Below the pieces are notes generated by a model, which did not search any database, had not been told where the DNA came from, and saw nothing but the letters and a program-made list of their open reading frames with translations. Shown piece after piece: positions 31,181 to 43,275 of a DNA stretch of 64,000 bases (position 1 is the stretch's first letter; the number at the start of each line of letters is the position of its first letter). Position numbers and translations under genes: made by a program. This DNA comes from Otatea glauca (Eukaryota > Streptophyta > Magnoliopsida > Poales > Poaceae), in contig CM070717.1 of NCBI GenBank assembly GCA_036346275.1, positions 11,157,178 through 11,221,177 on the forward strand. The letters run 5' to 3'.

Positions 31181-34012
31181 CTTAACATTCTATTTTTGAG
31201 CTTTTTTAACACTTGGTGAATTTAAAAATTTCTTTTAGAATAAATAAATCATTTGAATCAAAAAAATAAGTTTAAACCAGTTCAAAATAATTTATTTGGG
31301 TTCAAAATACTTAAAAGTATTTTTGAGAATTTTCTGGGATTTTTTTTCTAATTTATTTGCTATTTATTTTGGCATTCTTGCTTTTTCTGTAATTTTCTTA
31401 AAAGAAAAATCTTTTCTTTTTTTCCGTGCGGGATGTTTTCCTTACGCCGACCAATTTTCTTCACCGCCCAGCCTGGTCCTTTTCTCCCGCACAACCCGCT
31501 TCTTTCTCCCCATCGCTCGGTCTGTTCTCCCTACCCCTTGGGCCACTGCCTCGCCTTCCCGGCTTGCTCCGCGTCTCCCGGCCTAGCCGCGCGGGGCCCA
31601 CCTATTAGCGGCTAGCCCTTCATCTATGTGTTGCCACCGCCGTTGCGCCTGCCTCCGCGTCCACCGCCGCAATTTCCGCGGCCGTTTCCGCTATTTCTGC
31701 GCTGAACTTGTGGGGATCCGTGCCTATTTAAGGTTGCCGCCTCGCCTCTCTCTCATTTCCTGAGTTTTGCTGCCTAGAACTGCCGCCCTGAGCTCAACCC
31801 TAGCGCCATCGTGCCTTCAGTCTTCTCTGCCGCCAATCATTGCCGTGAATGAGCCTCAGTCGCCGTTGTGCTCCCCGCGTCACCCGCGTCAGTTTGCCCC
31901 TAGCCCAGTTTTGCCTCGTCGCATTTTTGCCTCAGCTGAAGTCGTCTTCCCCGCCTCCGGCTTTGCGCCATCGCATCTACGCCACCGCTGCTATGCGCCA
32001 GCTATGCTGCGCTAGCAACCACGTCTGTGCCACGTGGCTACCCAGTCAGCGCCACCCGCCATGTGGCAGCCGTGTCAACGCCAGCCCGCCACGTGGCATC
32101 CCATGTCGGCCAGTCTGCCGTGTCACCCAAACTCCCCTTAGTGGGCGCAGTCCACCGTGAGCTGAGCTACTGATGCGTGGCCCCACATGTCAGTGGAATT
32201 CCTATTTAATTTTCTTATTTTCCATAAAAACCAAAACTTCCAGCCAATCGCAACATGCAATGTATCACCCCTTTTTCCTTTTGCTGAATTTCTAATTTGA
32301 GGATCTTCCAAGAACCCGTTCTCGTTCGTGCGAGCTCCGATTTCAGTGATTCAAATTTCTAATTTCATATAAATTCAAGACCTACCTTCTAGTACCATTC
32401 TTTTCAATTTTTTAATTTTTTTTAGTTTGTTTTATTTATTTGTTCTCGTTTCTCATGTAGTCGACACAGTCGAAACTTAGTCGAATCAATAGTCAGAGGT
32501 AGAACCAGTAGAGGACAACGAAGGCATGTATTCCTTGAGCATGTTGATCCCAAAATTTATAAATTGCTTATGTTGTTTTAAATTATGCGTGCTTACTTTT
32601 ATGCAATGTACCTTAAATATAGTTTTAAGGTATAGTTAAATTCCAAAATTTGTTATACCCACATTGGTATTGATCATATCAAACCTTTGTCACCCTAAAT
32701 GATATTTAACTATTTTATTTGGTGATATCTACTAGAGTAGCATAGGTCGGTAGAATTGATTAGTCCATCTTAAGCGTTTCGGTAGTATGCCATTATGGGA
32801 ATCATTTCAAATATTGTTTAATCTTATTTGTGAAGTTGTGGCAATTGGTATTACTGTTGTGATTTAAATGAAATAAAGTGGAAAATGGTTTGGATCAGGA
32901 CGGATGGATGTTTGGCGGGTGCTGGATGCATGAGATCTTGAAAGTGAATATTTCGCCCTAGTCAATTAAGGATCGAAGCGTGTATTATCATGGACCGAGT
33001 TTTACCGTACAACCACAAGTCTATATCGGTATGACCTGGCTAATTAATTTGTGTGTCTCGTTATTAGCTTCGCTAGTTGGTGGGTGCTGATTGGGCAAAT
33101 CGAACCCTTCGGTGGTGAAACCTTAGCGAGCAAGGTTAATAACGGGGTTGTACATTGCAAAAGCCTTGTCACGATCTCTCTACTGACACCCCAAAGGATG
33201 TGTCTTAATAGCTTGGCAATAAGAGACGATCATATCTTGTGGGTAAAACTTTACACACTCTGCGGAGTTAAAACTACTTAACTAGCTGTACCCACGGTCA
33301 GGGCAAGCAAGGTATGCTTGTATATTGTAGATTTTATGGTTTTATTTTAAATAAAAATGATGGTTTTTTGGAATCCGTGAGTAGATGTTATTCTCAAGTT
33401 ATGGTTTGACAGATGGAGCCAGTCAGGTAGATAGAACCTATTATAGTTGTTATATCAAATTCAATTATTATTTAATTACGTTTTGGTCAAATGATGCTTT
33501 ATGAAATTATTATTGGTATTTAAAGTTCAACATTGCTTTATGCTAAAAGAGCCATATTATGCTTTCCATTGTTCGGCCTTGCATATAGTTATCATGCATT
33601 ATGTTTCCAGGACTTGCGAAGTACATTTTGTGCTCACCCTTGCAACATTCCCACTTTCCACAGAGGAGTGTGCAGAAGCTAAAGCTCACTACAAGTTCTT
33701 TGCTTGTGGTTACTACGAAAGTGATTTGGATTGCTAGGACAAGTACCCTAGTTGATCGCCTGTTGGGCAAATGGATGGGCTTATCTTACTGCTGTTATTT
33801 CATTTTTGTTGCTACTTTATTTGAACTAAAGCTATGAGGATGCTTATTTGTAATAATTAGCCATAAGGCAGATACCTTTTTTGCTTAATTAATATTATTT
33901 GATTCGTGATATGGATGTGTTATCATCACTGTTTCCACTGTGTGTGCTAGCTTTTCTTGGACTAGCACAAGTTATACATAGAGAGTTCAGATTTAAAAAT
34001 TCGATCCCGACA
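31181..34012 (+). mobile_element. Solo LTR 1, 2.8 kb, Ty3-type family
   Basis: It is related along its length to 40232-43270 and 44151-46738. Shared landmarks are an AT-rich start ending in TTTGAG, a GC-rich middle with a TATTTAAGG box (near 31728), CTTGTGGGTAAA near 33240, and an end of AAATTCGATCCCGACA. The 5-bp flanks TAATA (31176-31180 and 34013-34017) match, giving a solo LTR left by LTR-LTR recombination. The first two bases are CT instead of TG. Open frames inside are not genes. Ty3 affiliation is inferred from length and style. Confidence 0.75.
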
Positions 34013-34064
34013 TAATAGTAGCAGCAGCAAATTGGAAAGAAAGGCAAGTAGATTTCTTACAAAG

Positions 34065-34260
34065 ATGTCGTCGTCATCGCTATCACTAGCGGAGAGGGCT
34101 TCGGGGTTGGACGGGGACTTGCGTCGGCCGTATAATGGCAGCAGACCACAGGCAAGAGAAATAGCACCTCGAATCAAGAGTCGAGTGGCGTTGCTGCAAA
34201 AGTAGCAAGTTGGACAAGATGGTGCGTGATGTTGCAGGCTCAAGGAAGGGAACACGTGTG
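34065..34260 (+). pseudogene. bZIP (OCSBF-1-like, group S) pseudogene, copy 1, truncated
   Basis: It begins with the same MSSSSLSLAERASGLDGD coding start as copies 2 and 3. It breaks off inside the leucine zipper, where copy 2 begins directly. Relative to copy 3 it lacks several 1-4-bp pieces, so no frame survives. Family identity is argued under copy 3. Confidence 0.7.
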
Positions 34261-34298
34261 TCAAATTGGAAAGAAAGGCAAGTAGATTTCTTACAAAG

Positions 34299-34752
34299 AT
34301 GTCGTCGTCATCGCTATCACTAGCGGAGAGGGCTTCGGGGCCCGGCTGGACGGGGACTTGCGTCGGCCAGGATAATGGCAGCAGACCACAGGCAAGAGAA
34401 ATAGCACCTGTCGAATCAAGAGTCAGAGTGGCAGTCGTTGCTGCAAAAGTAGCAGCACTTGGACAAGATGGTGCAGGATGTTGCAGGGCTCAAGGATATT
34501 GGGGTCTAACACGTGTGTCCTGGGGCGTTCCAACAACATCGCTGGCTAGTACTTGCTATGCCGTCGAGCGGGATTTTGTTTGGAATTTGTGCAGAACACG
34601 GTGCTATTACTGAACGCACATTACTTTGCACAAAGCTCGATGACTGCCTGCGCTATTGGATAAGTCCGTCGATGAGGTGTTCCGTGTCATCTAGGAGTTT
34701 AGCTGCATCATCAAACTATATAGGATATCTAGGATGAGTGCCCGTCAGACGA
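34299..34752 (+). pseudogene. bZIP (OCSBF-1-like) pseudogene, copy 2, with multiple small insertions
   Basis: It covers the same coding span as copy 3 but contains extra blocks of about 3-21 bp (for example near 34560, 34578 and 34650). Outside those blocks the bases are identical. It ends at the position corresponding to DECPSDD, where CACTA tnp2 sequence begins about 30 bp later. Confidence 0.7.
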
Positions 34753-34779
34753 GAGTATCGCCATAGTATAGCCTCAAGT

Positions 34780-35402
34780 ATGGGTGACGACCGCCGATGG
34801 ATGTATGAAGGTTGGGAGAAAAGTGGGGCTCACTGACTGAGTGGACGGTCAAGGCTACCGCTTTGTCGACTGTGCCTTCTCTATGTCTAGCTTCATTAAG
34901 GTGAAGTGCCCATGCAGCAAGTGCCGTAATTTCCACCCCCAGACAAGAAATCGATGTCTACGCACTTTGTGTCGGTTCGGTTTCATGCCAAGCTTTGAGT
35001 TGTGGGTACATCATGGTGAGTCACGGTCAAGGACCTCAAGTTGCGGTTGAAGAGGAAGATGATAGGGCGGGCGATGATAGGATGGATGAGATGCTAGAAG
35101 CTTTGCGCCCAGAGATTAACCTAGACTCGGAGGATCCGCCAACACGTGAGGTTCGGGAGTTCTTTGAGCTACTTAAAGCTTCAAGAGCTGTTGCACCGAA
35201 CACACTAAAGTGACCCAGCTTGCTTTTGTGACGCTGCTCATGGCTATTAAGTCCAAGTATTTCTTTTCCAATAATTGTTACAATGATCTCGTGGAGTTGA
35301 TCTCCGATATCTTTTGCGCGAATCATAAGATGCCTAGAGACATGTACCAGTCTAAGAAGATGTTGTCCGGTCTCGGTATGAAGTATGAGAAGATTGATGT
35401 GT
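34780..35402 (+). pseudogene. CACTA transposase fragment (transposase-associated domain and start of tnp2)
   Basis: It starts MGDDRRWMYEGWEKSG; after a frameshift it has FIKVKCPCSKCRNFHP and RFGFMPSFELWVHHGE, the transposase-associated zinc domain (PF13963 type). An acidic linker follows, then LMAIKSKYFFSNNCYND, MPRDMYQSKKMLSGLGMKYE and KIDVC, the opening of the tnp2 domain (PF02992 type). It stops abruptly at the KIDVC Cys and joins sequence from the end of solo LTR 1. Stops and frameshifts are present. Confidence 0.75.
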
Positions 35403-35510
35403 GCAAGTTATACATAGAGTTCCAGTTTCTTCAATCCAATGCAACATCTACTTGTTCATCTACCTTACGAAGTTAAGGTAGGTGGCAGATTTAAAAATTC
35501 GATCCCGATG
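35403..35510 (+). repeat. Duplicated 3' end of solo LTR 1
   Basis: CAAGTTATACATAGAG and, about 65 bp further on, CAGATTTAAAAATTCGATCC repeat the last 45 bp of LTR 1 (33968-34010), now split by unrelated sequence. Copy 3 of the bZIP relic follows, so LTR end plus bZIP were duplicated together after the LTR had inserted. Confidence 0.7.
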
Positions 35511-35590
35511 TTGGTTACCTTGATAGCCACCGGAGGCGTAATAGTAGCAGCAGCAAATTGGAAAGAAAGGCAAGTAGATTTCTTACAAAG

Positions 35591-35997
35591 ATGTCGTCGT
35601 CATCGCTATCACTAGCGGAGAGGGCTTCGGGGTTGGACGGGGACTTGCGTCGGCCAGGATAATGGCAGCAGACCACAGGCAAGAGAAATAGCACCTGTCG
35701 AATCAAGAGTCAGAGTGGCAGTCGTTGCTGCAAAAGTAGCAGCACTTGGACAAGATGGTGCAGGATGTTGCAGGGCTCAAGGAAGGGAACACGTGTGTCC
35801 TGGGGCGTTCCAACAACATCGCTGGCTAGTACTTGCACGTCGAGCGGGAGAACACGGTGCTCTGAACGCACACCACAAAGCTCGATGACTGCCTGCGCTC
35901 CGTCGATGAGGTGTTCCGTGTCATCTAGGAGTTTAGCTGCATCATCATGGATATCTAGGATGAGTGCCCGTCAGACGACCCCTGGTCCGCCCCCTAG
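35591..35997 (+). pseudogene. bZIP (OCSBF-1-like, group S) pseudogene, copy 3
   Basis: Group S bZIP factors are short single-exon DNA-binding proteins. One frame of this copy shows HLSNQES (basic region; family NRESARRSR), QHLDKMVQDVAGLKEGN (zipper), ERENTVL, DDCLRSVDEVFRVI, EFSCIIMDI and ECPSDDPW, in the order of OCSBF-1-like proteins. The N-terminus MSSSSLSLAERASGLDGD also fits. Six in-frame stops are present; four look like CAG to TAG or CGA to TGA changes, typical of methylated-cytosine decay. The N-terminus lies in a different frame from the rest, so there is at least one indel. Confidence 0.75.
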
Positions 35998-36640
35998 CTA
36001 ATCCCTTGTTCGTTGCAGATCCCCTACCTACCGCTGGATATCCAAATTAATTTTTTTCAAAAATATCTAAAAATAATCTCAAAAATTCTGAGCCAATGGA
36101 TACCGGTCTCCTGAATCCAAAATAAAATATTCGAAACTGATTCTAAATCCATACACTATCTGAGATAACTATCCGAATTCAAGCGAACACATCCAGTTGG
36201 TCGGAAATTATCTGATTTGATTGCACCCATAATCACAGCTCCATTGCAAAATATGTATGGAAATCACAAGAAAGCATGTATATATGAAATGGGATGCAAA
36301 CTTACAAACCTTTGAAAATTACCCCAATTGAAGTATGAGCTAGCTAACCTTGCTACAAAGCCATACATAGAATAAATTACATGCTATCATGGTCACATCC
36401 AAAGTAATCTATAGCCAAGCTAAGCAATGTAGCAAATGAAGCAACCAAGTTTTTAGCACATATTATGCAAAGCTTTACAATTAGTTAGTTCAACCTAAGG
36501 TATCCATGTAGGAGCCATGCCATATCAAAATGTCTAAGTGAGACCAAGAATCTAAAAGTGAAAATCTAGCGTGCTATAAGTTCACAAAAGAACCATTTTG
36601 CTCAATTATCATTGCACATTAGCATATTAACATTTGATAC
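35998..36640. other. Intergenic sequence, no feature recognised
   Basis: AT-rich sequence without coding signal. The right part probably already belongs to the long non-coding 3' region of copia remnant C. Confidence 0.4.
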
Positions 36641-36649
36641 TTTGAAATT

Positions 36650-39600
36650 TGGCATACAGCACATTTACACATTATACATGAATTTAGTCAAAAAAATTTG
36701 TGGCCTCAAGCCTTTGTCGACCACTCGCAGCATTACACTGAAGAGAATGACCTTTGTCATCTAAACTCTCCCCAAGTTCATGCTAAGTGCAATGACAAGC
36801 TATCTCATAGCGGAGGATTGGTGAGATCAAATTTTTGAAAAAGAATTCACATGATAGAGCACAAGATTAAAAGAGTAAGAGTTACTCCTTAGTCTGTAAG
36901 CTATACCTGACCAGAGCTGCACAAGTTTAGGAGAAATATGATTCAAGATAGAACTAAAATAGCTCAAACTAAAACTCAACCAGGTTTCAAAATATAGCAA
37001 ATCATTTTTGACATGGCATATATCATAGAAGGATTACTAGGAAAGCAACTAGCCAAAAGATCCACCAATTTGTGACTATAATTTAAGTTTTAATTTAGAT
37101 GACACTAGCATTGCATAAACATGGTTACACATACAAGGACATGACAAAGTAGCTAAACTGTGGACATGTGGAAATAATATGGCAATGAGCAATAATCCTG
37201 TAGCAAATATTTCGCATAAAGATAATAATCAAAGCTCATCACTAAATGATTTATATTACACTATGATGCAATGCATGTATGATACATATAATACAAGAAA
37301 GTCAAAACTCACCCTCAAATAAAGCCATAGTGGTAGATAATCCCTAGCTCTCCTCTCAAGTGCGCAAACCTAGAAGAATCGAGAGGTTTTCTAAAAGTAT
37401 CTATAAATTCTAGCACTATATCAACCTTTTCCACATAGTCTCTAAGAAAATCATACCTCACATCAATGCGCTTATTCCTAGAGTGATGATTTGGGTTGTT
37501 AGCAATGTTAATGCACTAGTATTATCACATAGAAGTGGAACACTATCTTACCCACAGTCTCTAAGTGTCGAGGTGATTCATAGAATCTGAGAACAATAGC
37601 TAGCAACCGCAACATACTCAACCTCGGCAGCGGATTAAGCAACAAAAGACTTTTACCTATAAGACCAAGATAGAAGTGAAGTGCCTAAGAATCGACAAGT
37701 GTAGAGGTGCTTATCATATCAATCCTACACCTAGCAAAATCTACATATGAAAATCCTCTAAGTGCAAGAGATGAAGAGCAAGAGTACCATAAGCAAAACT
37801 CAAGTGTGGAGTGCAGGTACCTGAAAATGCACTTGAACGATTGCTGGTGAGAGGTGCGAGCAGAAGCTTGAAATCAAGCGCATAGACATATTGCAAAGAG
37901 TATGTCTGGGCTCAAAAATTGTGAGTTAGAGCAAGCATCCAATCATGCTCCATACTCTATCTGATCCACTGGTTCACCATCTTCATCAAGATCAATAACA
38001 TTAGTTGTTGCTTTGGGTGTGGAAACTGGCTTTTCTTCTCTCATGTGTTTGTGTAATTGCCATGATGAAGGAGCTCCATAAGTGGCCTCTACCTCATGGG
38101 CTATGGAGGTAGGAGCAGAGCCACCTAGTGCAGAAGATGATGTAGGAGCAGGCTGACCCTCAAGTGATGAAGTAGTAGAAGTAGGTTCCTTAGCTAATTG
38201 AGGTGGTGAGTGAATAGGTGCAAGATCGTTAACTTCATAATCAAAATCCTCATCAATGAAGATGCTTTTTTGAATCAATCTAAGTACCTGAAATGTCTGG
38301 TCTAGCACCTGGACTAGCCTCATCAAAAGTTACATCATAAGGCTCTGTTATTACGTTAGTATGAAGATTTAATATTCTGTAACCCCTAGAATGAATAGGA
38401 TAACCTAAAAAGATCTCATTAGAATTCCACTAAAACTTATCCAAGTTGCCATACTTAAGAATGAAATACTTGCATACAAAAACCCTAAAATGAGATATAC
38501 TAGGCTTACAGTCAAATGTCAACTCATATGATGTCTTACAAATGAGCGACCTAAGAAAGACCAGGTTAGACACATGACATGTAGTTGCAATTGCCTCAGC
38601 CCAAAACCTCTTGGAAGTACTATACTCATCTAACATGGTTCTAGCTATCTCAACTAGAGTCCTATTCTTCTTGTCTACTGCTCCATTTTGTTGTGGGACA
38701 TATGGTGATGAGAATTGGTGCCTTATTCCCTACTCACAAAACCAAGCAAATGATAAATTCTTGAACTCAGTCTCGTTGTCACTACAAATAGCCTTCAACT
38801 CACCTAAAAGGTCTACACTCCAGCATTTGGCTAGATCTAGAAAATGACTAAAGGCCTCATCTTTAGATGCTAGGAAATATACCCAAGAGTCATCTAGCGT
38901 ACTCATCAACTATCAATAGCACGCACCATTTACCTCCAGCTAACTGAACCTAGAAGGACCTATAGTGTCCTCATGCAAGAGCTATCCTGGACCATTTGTC
39001 ATAACCAATGATAGTGGTGGATAGATTGCATCTACCATTTTTCCATCTCCACAGGAAGCACACACTACATACTTGCTATTCTTGAGCTTGGCCAATCTTC
39101 TAGTGATATCCAACCCATTGACTCTAGTGAAAAGATCAAAACCTATGTGCCCTAGGCTGCTATACCAAAAATAAAGATCACGAGACTCAGAAGCAACAAG
39201 ACATTTCAATCCTAAACTAGATGAGTCAGCAAAATCAGCACTAAAGACCTTTCTAAGTTTAGAAATCCCAAAGACCAAACTACTAGAGGCATCTAGCACC
39301 CTTCAACATTCTTTTTGAATCTAACCTCAAGATTTTCATCAGTATGTTGAGACACAGACAAGAGGTTGTACTTAAGCTTACTCACCAAAGCAACATCCTT
39401 GAGAATGAAGTTCTCATTTACCTTTATGGATCCTCTAATAATAACACGGCCTATTGTAGCATCATCGCAAGTGATCAACTCCTCGCTGGATGCGCATATT
39501 AGGGAGGATAACTAGCTAGAGTCTCCGGTCATGTGGCATGAACGCCTGAAGTTGAAAAGCCACATACTCCTCTTCTTTGCTCGAATAGCCTACATCACAA
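36650..39600 (-). mobile_element. SIRE/Maximus-like copia remnant C
   Basis: On the minus strand: protease C-terminus (39478-39293, LKYNLLSVSQ), pre-integrase and zinc finger (39299-38982, LGHIGFDLFTRVN, CASCGDGKM), integrase C-terminus (38636-38430, RFWAEAIATTCHVSNLVFLR), a long Ser/Pro linker (38326-37943), then degenerate RNase H (about 37680-37320). The integrase core is mostly stops and most of RT is missing. A non-coding 3' region (36650-37300) is homologous to 49140-49500 in element E. Gag and a proper 5' LTR are absent. Confidence 0.75.
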
Positions 39601-40231
39601 ATAAGAAGACATCGGTGGCTTAGTATTGGGGTGAGCTATGCAAGTCTTAGGAATCTAGTACCAAGACACTCGACATGTAGAGCTGAAGGATCGAGACGAC
39701 GATCAGAGAGGGTGAATGATCGCAAAATAAAGTTTCCCCCACAAAATGATCCAACCAAGAACCTCACTTCATTGAAGCAAAGTGGAGAACACAAAATTCT
39801 GGAAACCCTTAGCAACGAGTGGCACTACCGCAAAATGGGCCGGTAGTGCTGAATAAATAGTAGCTACTGTAAAATCAGCATAGGAATAGTGAAAATAAGC
39901 CCGACTCAAAACGAAAACTGATTAATCTTTTGATCCGCTGATCCAAACACCGTGAAACTTTGTAGACACCTTCCTATAGATGTCAGGAACCTATTCCAAC
40001 CTTCAATCGCAAGGATTGATTTCAAAGTTTTGACATTTTTCTAATTTGAGGAAGAGTGCACAAGACCGGGTACAAAAACAAAAACTTGGCCTCAGCTAGC
40101 TCGTGGGTTATTGAGGATCAAGATGATCCTAGATGACTTCTCACATGTCACGGCAAGCTAGAACACAAGACAAGAACACAAAAAACTTGACCTTCCAAGA
40201 ATAATCCCCTAGAGAGCAAAAGATCGGTTTA
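39600..40231 (-). repeat. SIRE-like LTR or leader fragment
   Basis: It contains the GGCACTACCGC / CCGGTAGTGC phrases seen in the other SIRE-like LTR pieces (43276-44145, 48105-48360, 55270-56123). Its right end is the insertion point of solo LTR 2, and the sequence continues at 43276. Confidence 0.5.
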
Positions 40232-43200
40232 TGTAACATCCCAAAATTTGAGTTTTGGAATGTTTGAATTTGTAAATGAACCATTTTGATTTTTCTTGAT
40301 TTAATCCATGCTTAATTTTAATTTTCTAATAATGAAGAGATTTAATTTGATTAATCTATGCATCAAACAAAAGATTCTCAGTTTTAGTTGGGTTTATTGT
40401 GCTTCAAGGAATTTTTTTGTATTTTTTGATATTTTTATAAATTTGTTTGCTATTTATTTGAATTTATTTGCTTTTATTTGAATTTCTGGAAATTTATTTA
40501 AATTGGAAAAAGTTTTTATTTTCAAAACCTTCCCAGGCCGAATCCCCGCTGGCCCGTTCCTATTCCCAGCTCGGTCTGGCCCAGCTTCCCTCCATTTGGC
40601 TCGTTCGCGTCATGTGACCGACCCGGTCGGCCGACCGCTGTCCGATCGTTCGCGACGCGACACGTGTCGGTCGGATCTCACCTGCCCGCCATCGCGTATC
40701 GAACTACGTCTGCATTGCCTCACGGAGTCCGTGCCTCGCACGCCTTCCCAGGCCTATTAAAGCATCGCCAACCCCCGCCAAAGGTTCCCCTCTCCGCGCC
40801 GCCTCTTTTGACCTAGGTTTCATCGCTCAAGCCACCGTCGTCTTCGCGCACGACCTCGTTGGAGTTCGATGCCATGCTCAAAGCCTTCCCCACCCTCGTT
40901 TGGCCGCTCTGGTGCGTCTCCGCCGTAGCTGCGTGTCTCGCCGTGTTGCTTGCATCTCCCTCTTCCGGATCCACTCCATCCCGCGCCCGATCTGGTCCAC
41001 CTCCGCCACATCCTGTGCCTTCTTCCTCGGCTCCGGTAGGTTGTGCCACCGCCATTGCTATCGACCTACCTCGCGAAAGCTCAGCCGTCTGATCGGGACC
41101 AAGCGCCCCAAATCGCGCCACGTCCCCACCGTCCGATCCGGCACACTCGTCGGATGAGCGACACGCGGTCATCCGCGTCAGCGCTTTGTCAGCACCTGTG
41201 TCGACACCCACGTGCACGCACGTCAGCCGCCACATCAGCGTCACCTCAACTGAGCCACTTCGTCAGCCCTAGTACTGTTCCCGTGAGCCCAGTCCACCGT
41301 GGACTGAGCTGAGGACGTGGACTCGATCCATAGACCGTGGGTCCCGCATGTCAGTGAAATAGGATTTTTGGATTTATTTTTATTTTGGAAAATTGATTGC
41401 TTACATCAGCATGATGTTAATAATCGATTTTCCAGTATAGAAATATATCAAAAAATTCGGATTTTCTCTTTTGAGCCTTTTTATCTGAATTTAATTTTTC
41501 AGAGGCACGTTCTCTTTCATACAAACTCCGATTTAGGTGATTCAAAATTTTAAAATTTTCTAAAATCAAGCTATATCTTCCAGAGCCATTTATTTTCAGT
41601 TTTGAGCTTATTTTAGTCTCTGTTTGGTATTTATTTGGTATCATTGCTTTCTTTTTCGGTAGACGCTAATTCCTGGGGGCGAACGGAGACTTCGAAGACC
41701 AAGACTCAGCACTAGATCAGCAAGGCAAGTCATAACCTTTGATCATATTGAACCTATGTTTGCAAAAGTACTTTGCTTTATACAAGTGCATGCTATTTCT
41801 GTACAATGATTATTTGCCGGTGGTAGCTATGTACCTAGTTGACATTATACCACCTTGAATATTGGAATGACATGTATCCATTGTTAACTCTAGGTTGGGA
41901 CATTACTAGTTGGACATGATCATACTACCAACATTTGGTTAATGTATCTATGCTTAGACCTGCTTAGTTGTACGATGGGATTCATCTCACATGTGAATTA
42001 ATGTTAATCTTGACTTAATGAGATATTGAATCGTGGCCGTTAGCTACTATTGTAAAACTTGTTGTACCATGGCGGGGTTTGCCATTGGTCTTGGTTGAAC
42101 GAATTGTTTTCCCTCGGGCAAGTGATCGTGCAGTAAAGGGGGTGGTTTCTAGCGCATTTGGGATGTGGCTGTCTTGGCTAAGACAACTTAAGGGCTTAAT
42201 CTTGTGCGCCATTGAACTGGGCCTAACCGTACTACCACAAGTCTGGTATGGGACAGACCTAGCTGATTAATTTGCAATGTCTAGCCTTGAGTACTACCAA
42301 ACTGGTTGTGTGGGTTCCGGGTTGGACTGGTAGATTCGCAAGGCACAAGAGGGGGCCCTGCGAGGAGAAACCTTAGTGGGCAGTATCGAGTTTAGATAGG
42401 GTATTATAAAGGCTTTGTAGTGATCTCTCTGCCGAAACACCCAAGAAAGTGTGTTAATAGCTTGGCAACAAGAGATGATCATGTCTTGTGGGTAAAGTTG
42501 TACAACCTCTGCAGAGTATCAAACTATTCGAATAGTTGCGTCCGCGGTCACGGACATGCCCCGGAATTTCACACGAGGTATAAAGTGTTTTCATGAAATG
42601 TTGGAAAGTGGAATTGTTGGGATGTGAACGTAGAGTTCACTGTTGTTTTGTTGTTTAAAGTTATAGTGTTAAATTTATTGGTTGATACTTGTTTTAGATG
42701 GTATAGGGTGATGCCTCGCCATTCTGTTCATGTTGTCTACCAGTTGTTTATTTATTTATTTTTCATAAATATGCTTTCAATCTATTTACTGTATTCAAGT
42801 TATTGATTTCTACAAATGAACCATATGTCTATCCTTTGTCAAGCTGTGCATGTATATATTGCATCATTTCCCTACGGCTTGCTGAGTACTTTTTGTACTC
42901 ACAGCTCTACACATTTGTTGATCAGTTGCTGAGGAAGGACTAGAAAATAATGAATATCATGAGGAGGAATACTATGTAGACTATGTGGACTAGGAAGGCG
43001 TTTCCCCAGACGATGGCCTGTGGTATGTCGAATGGCCCAAGTTATCTTTTCTGCTGCAACAATTTATTTGTTTCTTAAGCCCTTAAGGTGTAGTGTTGTA
43101 AACTTTGACCATAAGGTCTAATGCTCTATTCAATAATAATTTGCTTCTTCTTAGTCAATTCGTTGTATGGATTGATATATCATCTATGTTTCCACTGTGT

Positions 43201-43270
43201 GCACTAGAGTGATCCTGGACTAGTGTAGTATACATAGAGGGTTTCGGATTTGCAAATCCGGGTCCCGACA
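40232..43270 (+). mobile_element. Solo LTR 2, 3.04 kb, Ty3-type family
   Basis: Begins TGTAACATCCCAAAATTTGA, ends GGGTCCCGACA, and is flanked by a perfect 5-bp duplication GTTTA (40227-40231 and 43271-43275). The GC-rich part (40540-41300) holds a promoter-like CCTATTAAAG (40752) and compositional open frames. It is homologous to solo LTR 1 and LTR 3. Both ends are canonical TG...CA, so this copy is probably the youngest of the three. Confidence 0.9.
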
Positions 43271-43275
43271 GTTTA

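Noticed and set aside
31296..32160. Plus-strand frames of 80-103 codons
   Set aside because: They lie inside solo LTR 1, whose relatives at the same position have different frames; not genes.
34266..34613. A 115-codon plus-strand frame over bZIP copy 2
   Set aside because: It is out of phase with the bZIP-like frame for most of its length; the meaningful reading is the stop-interrupted one.
40503..41312. Several open frames of 77-143 codons
   Set aside because: Inside solo LTR 2; GC-rich composition, no conservation with the homologous LTR 1.
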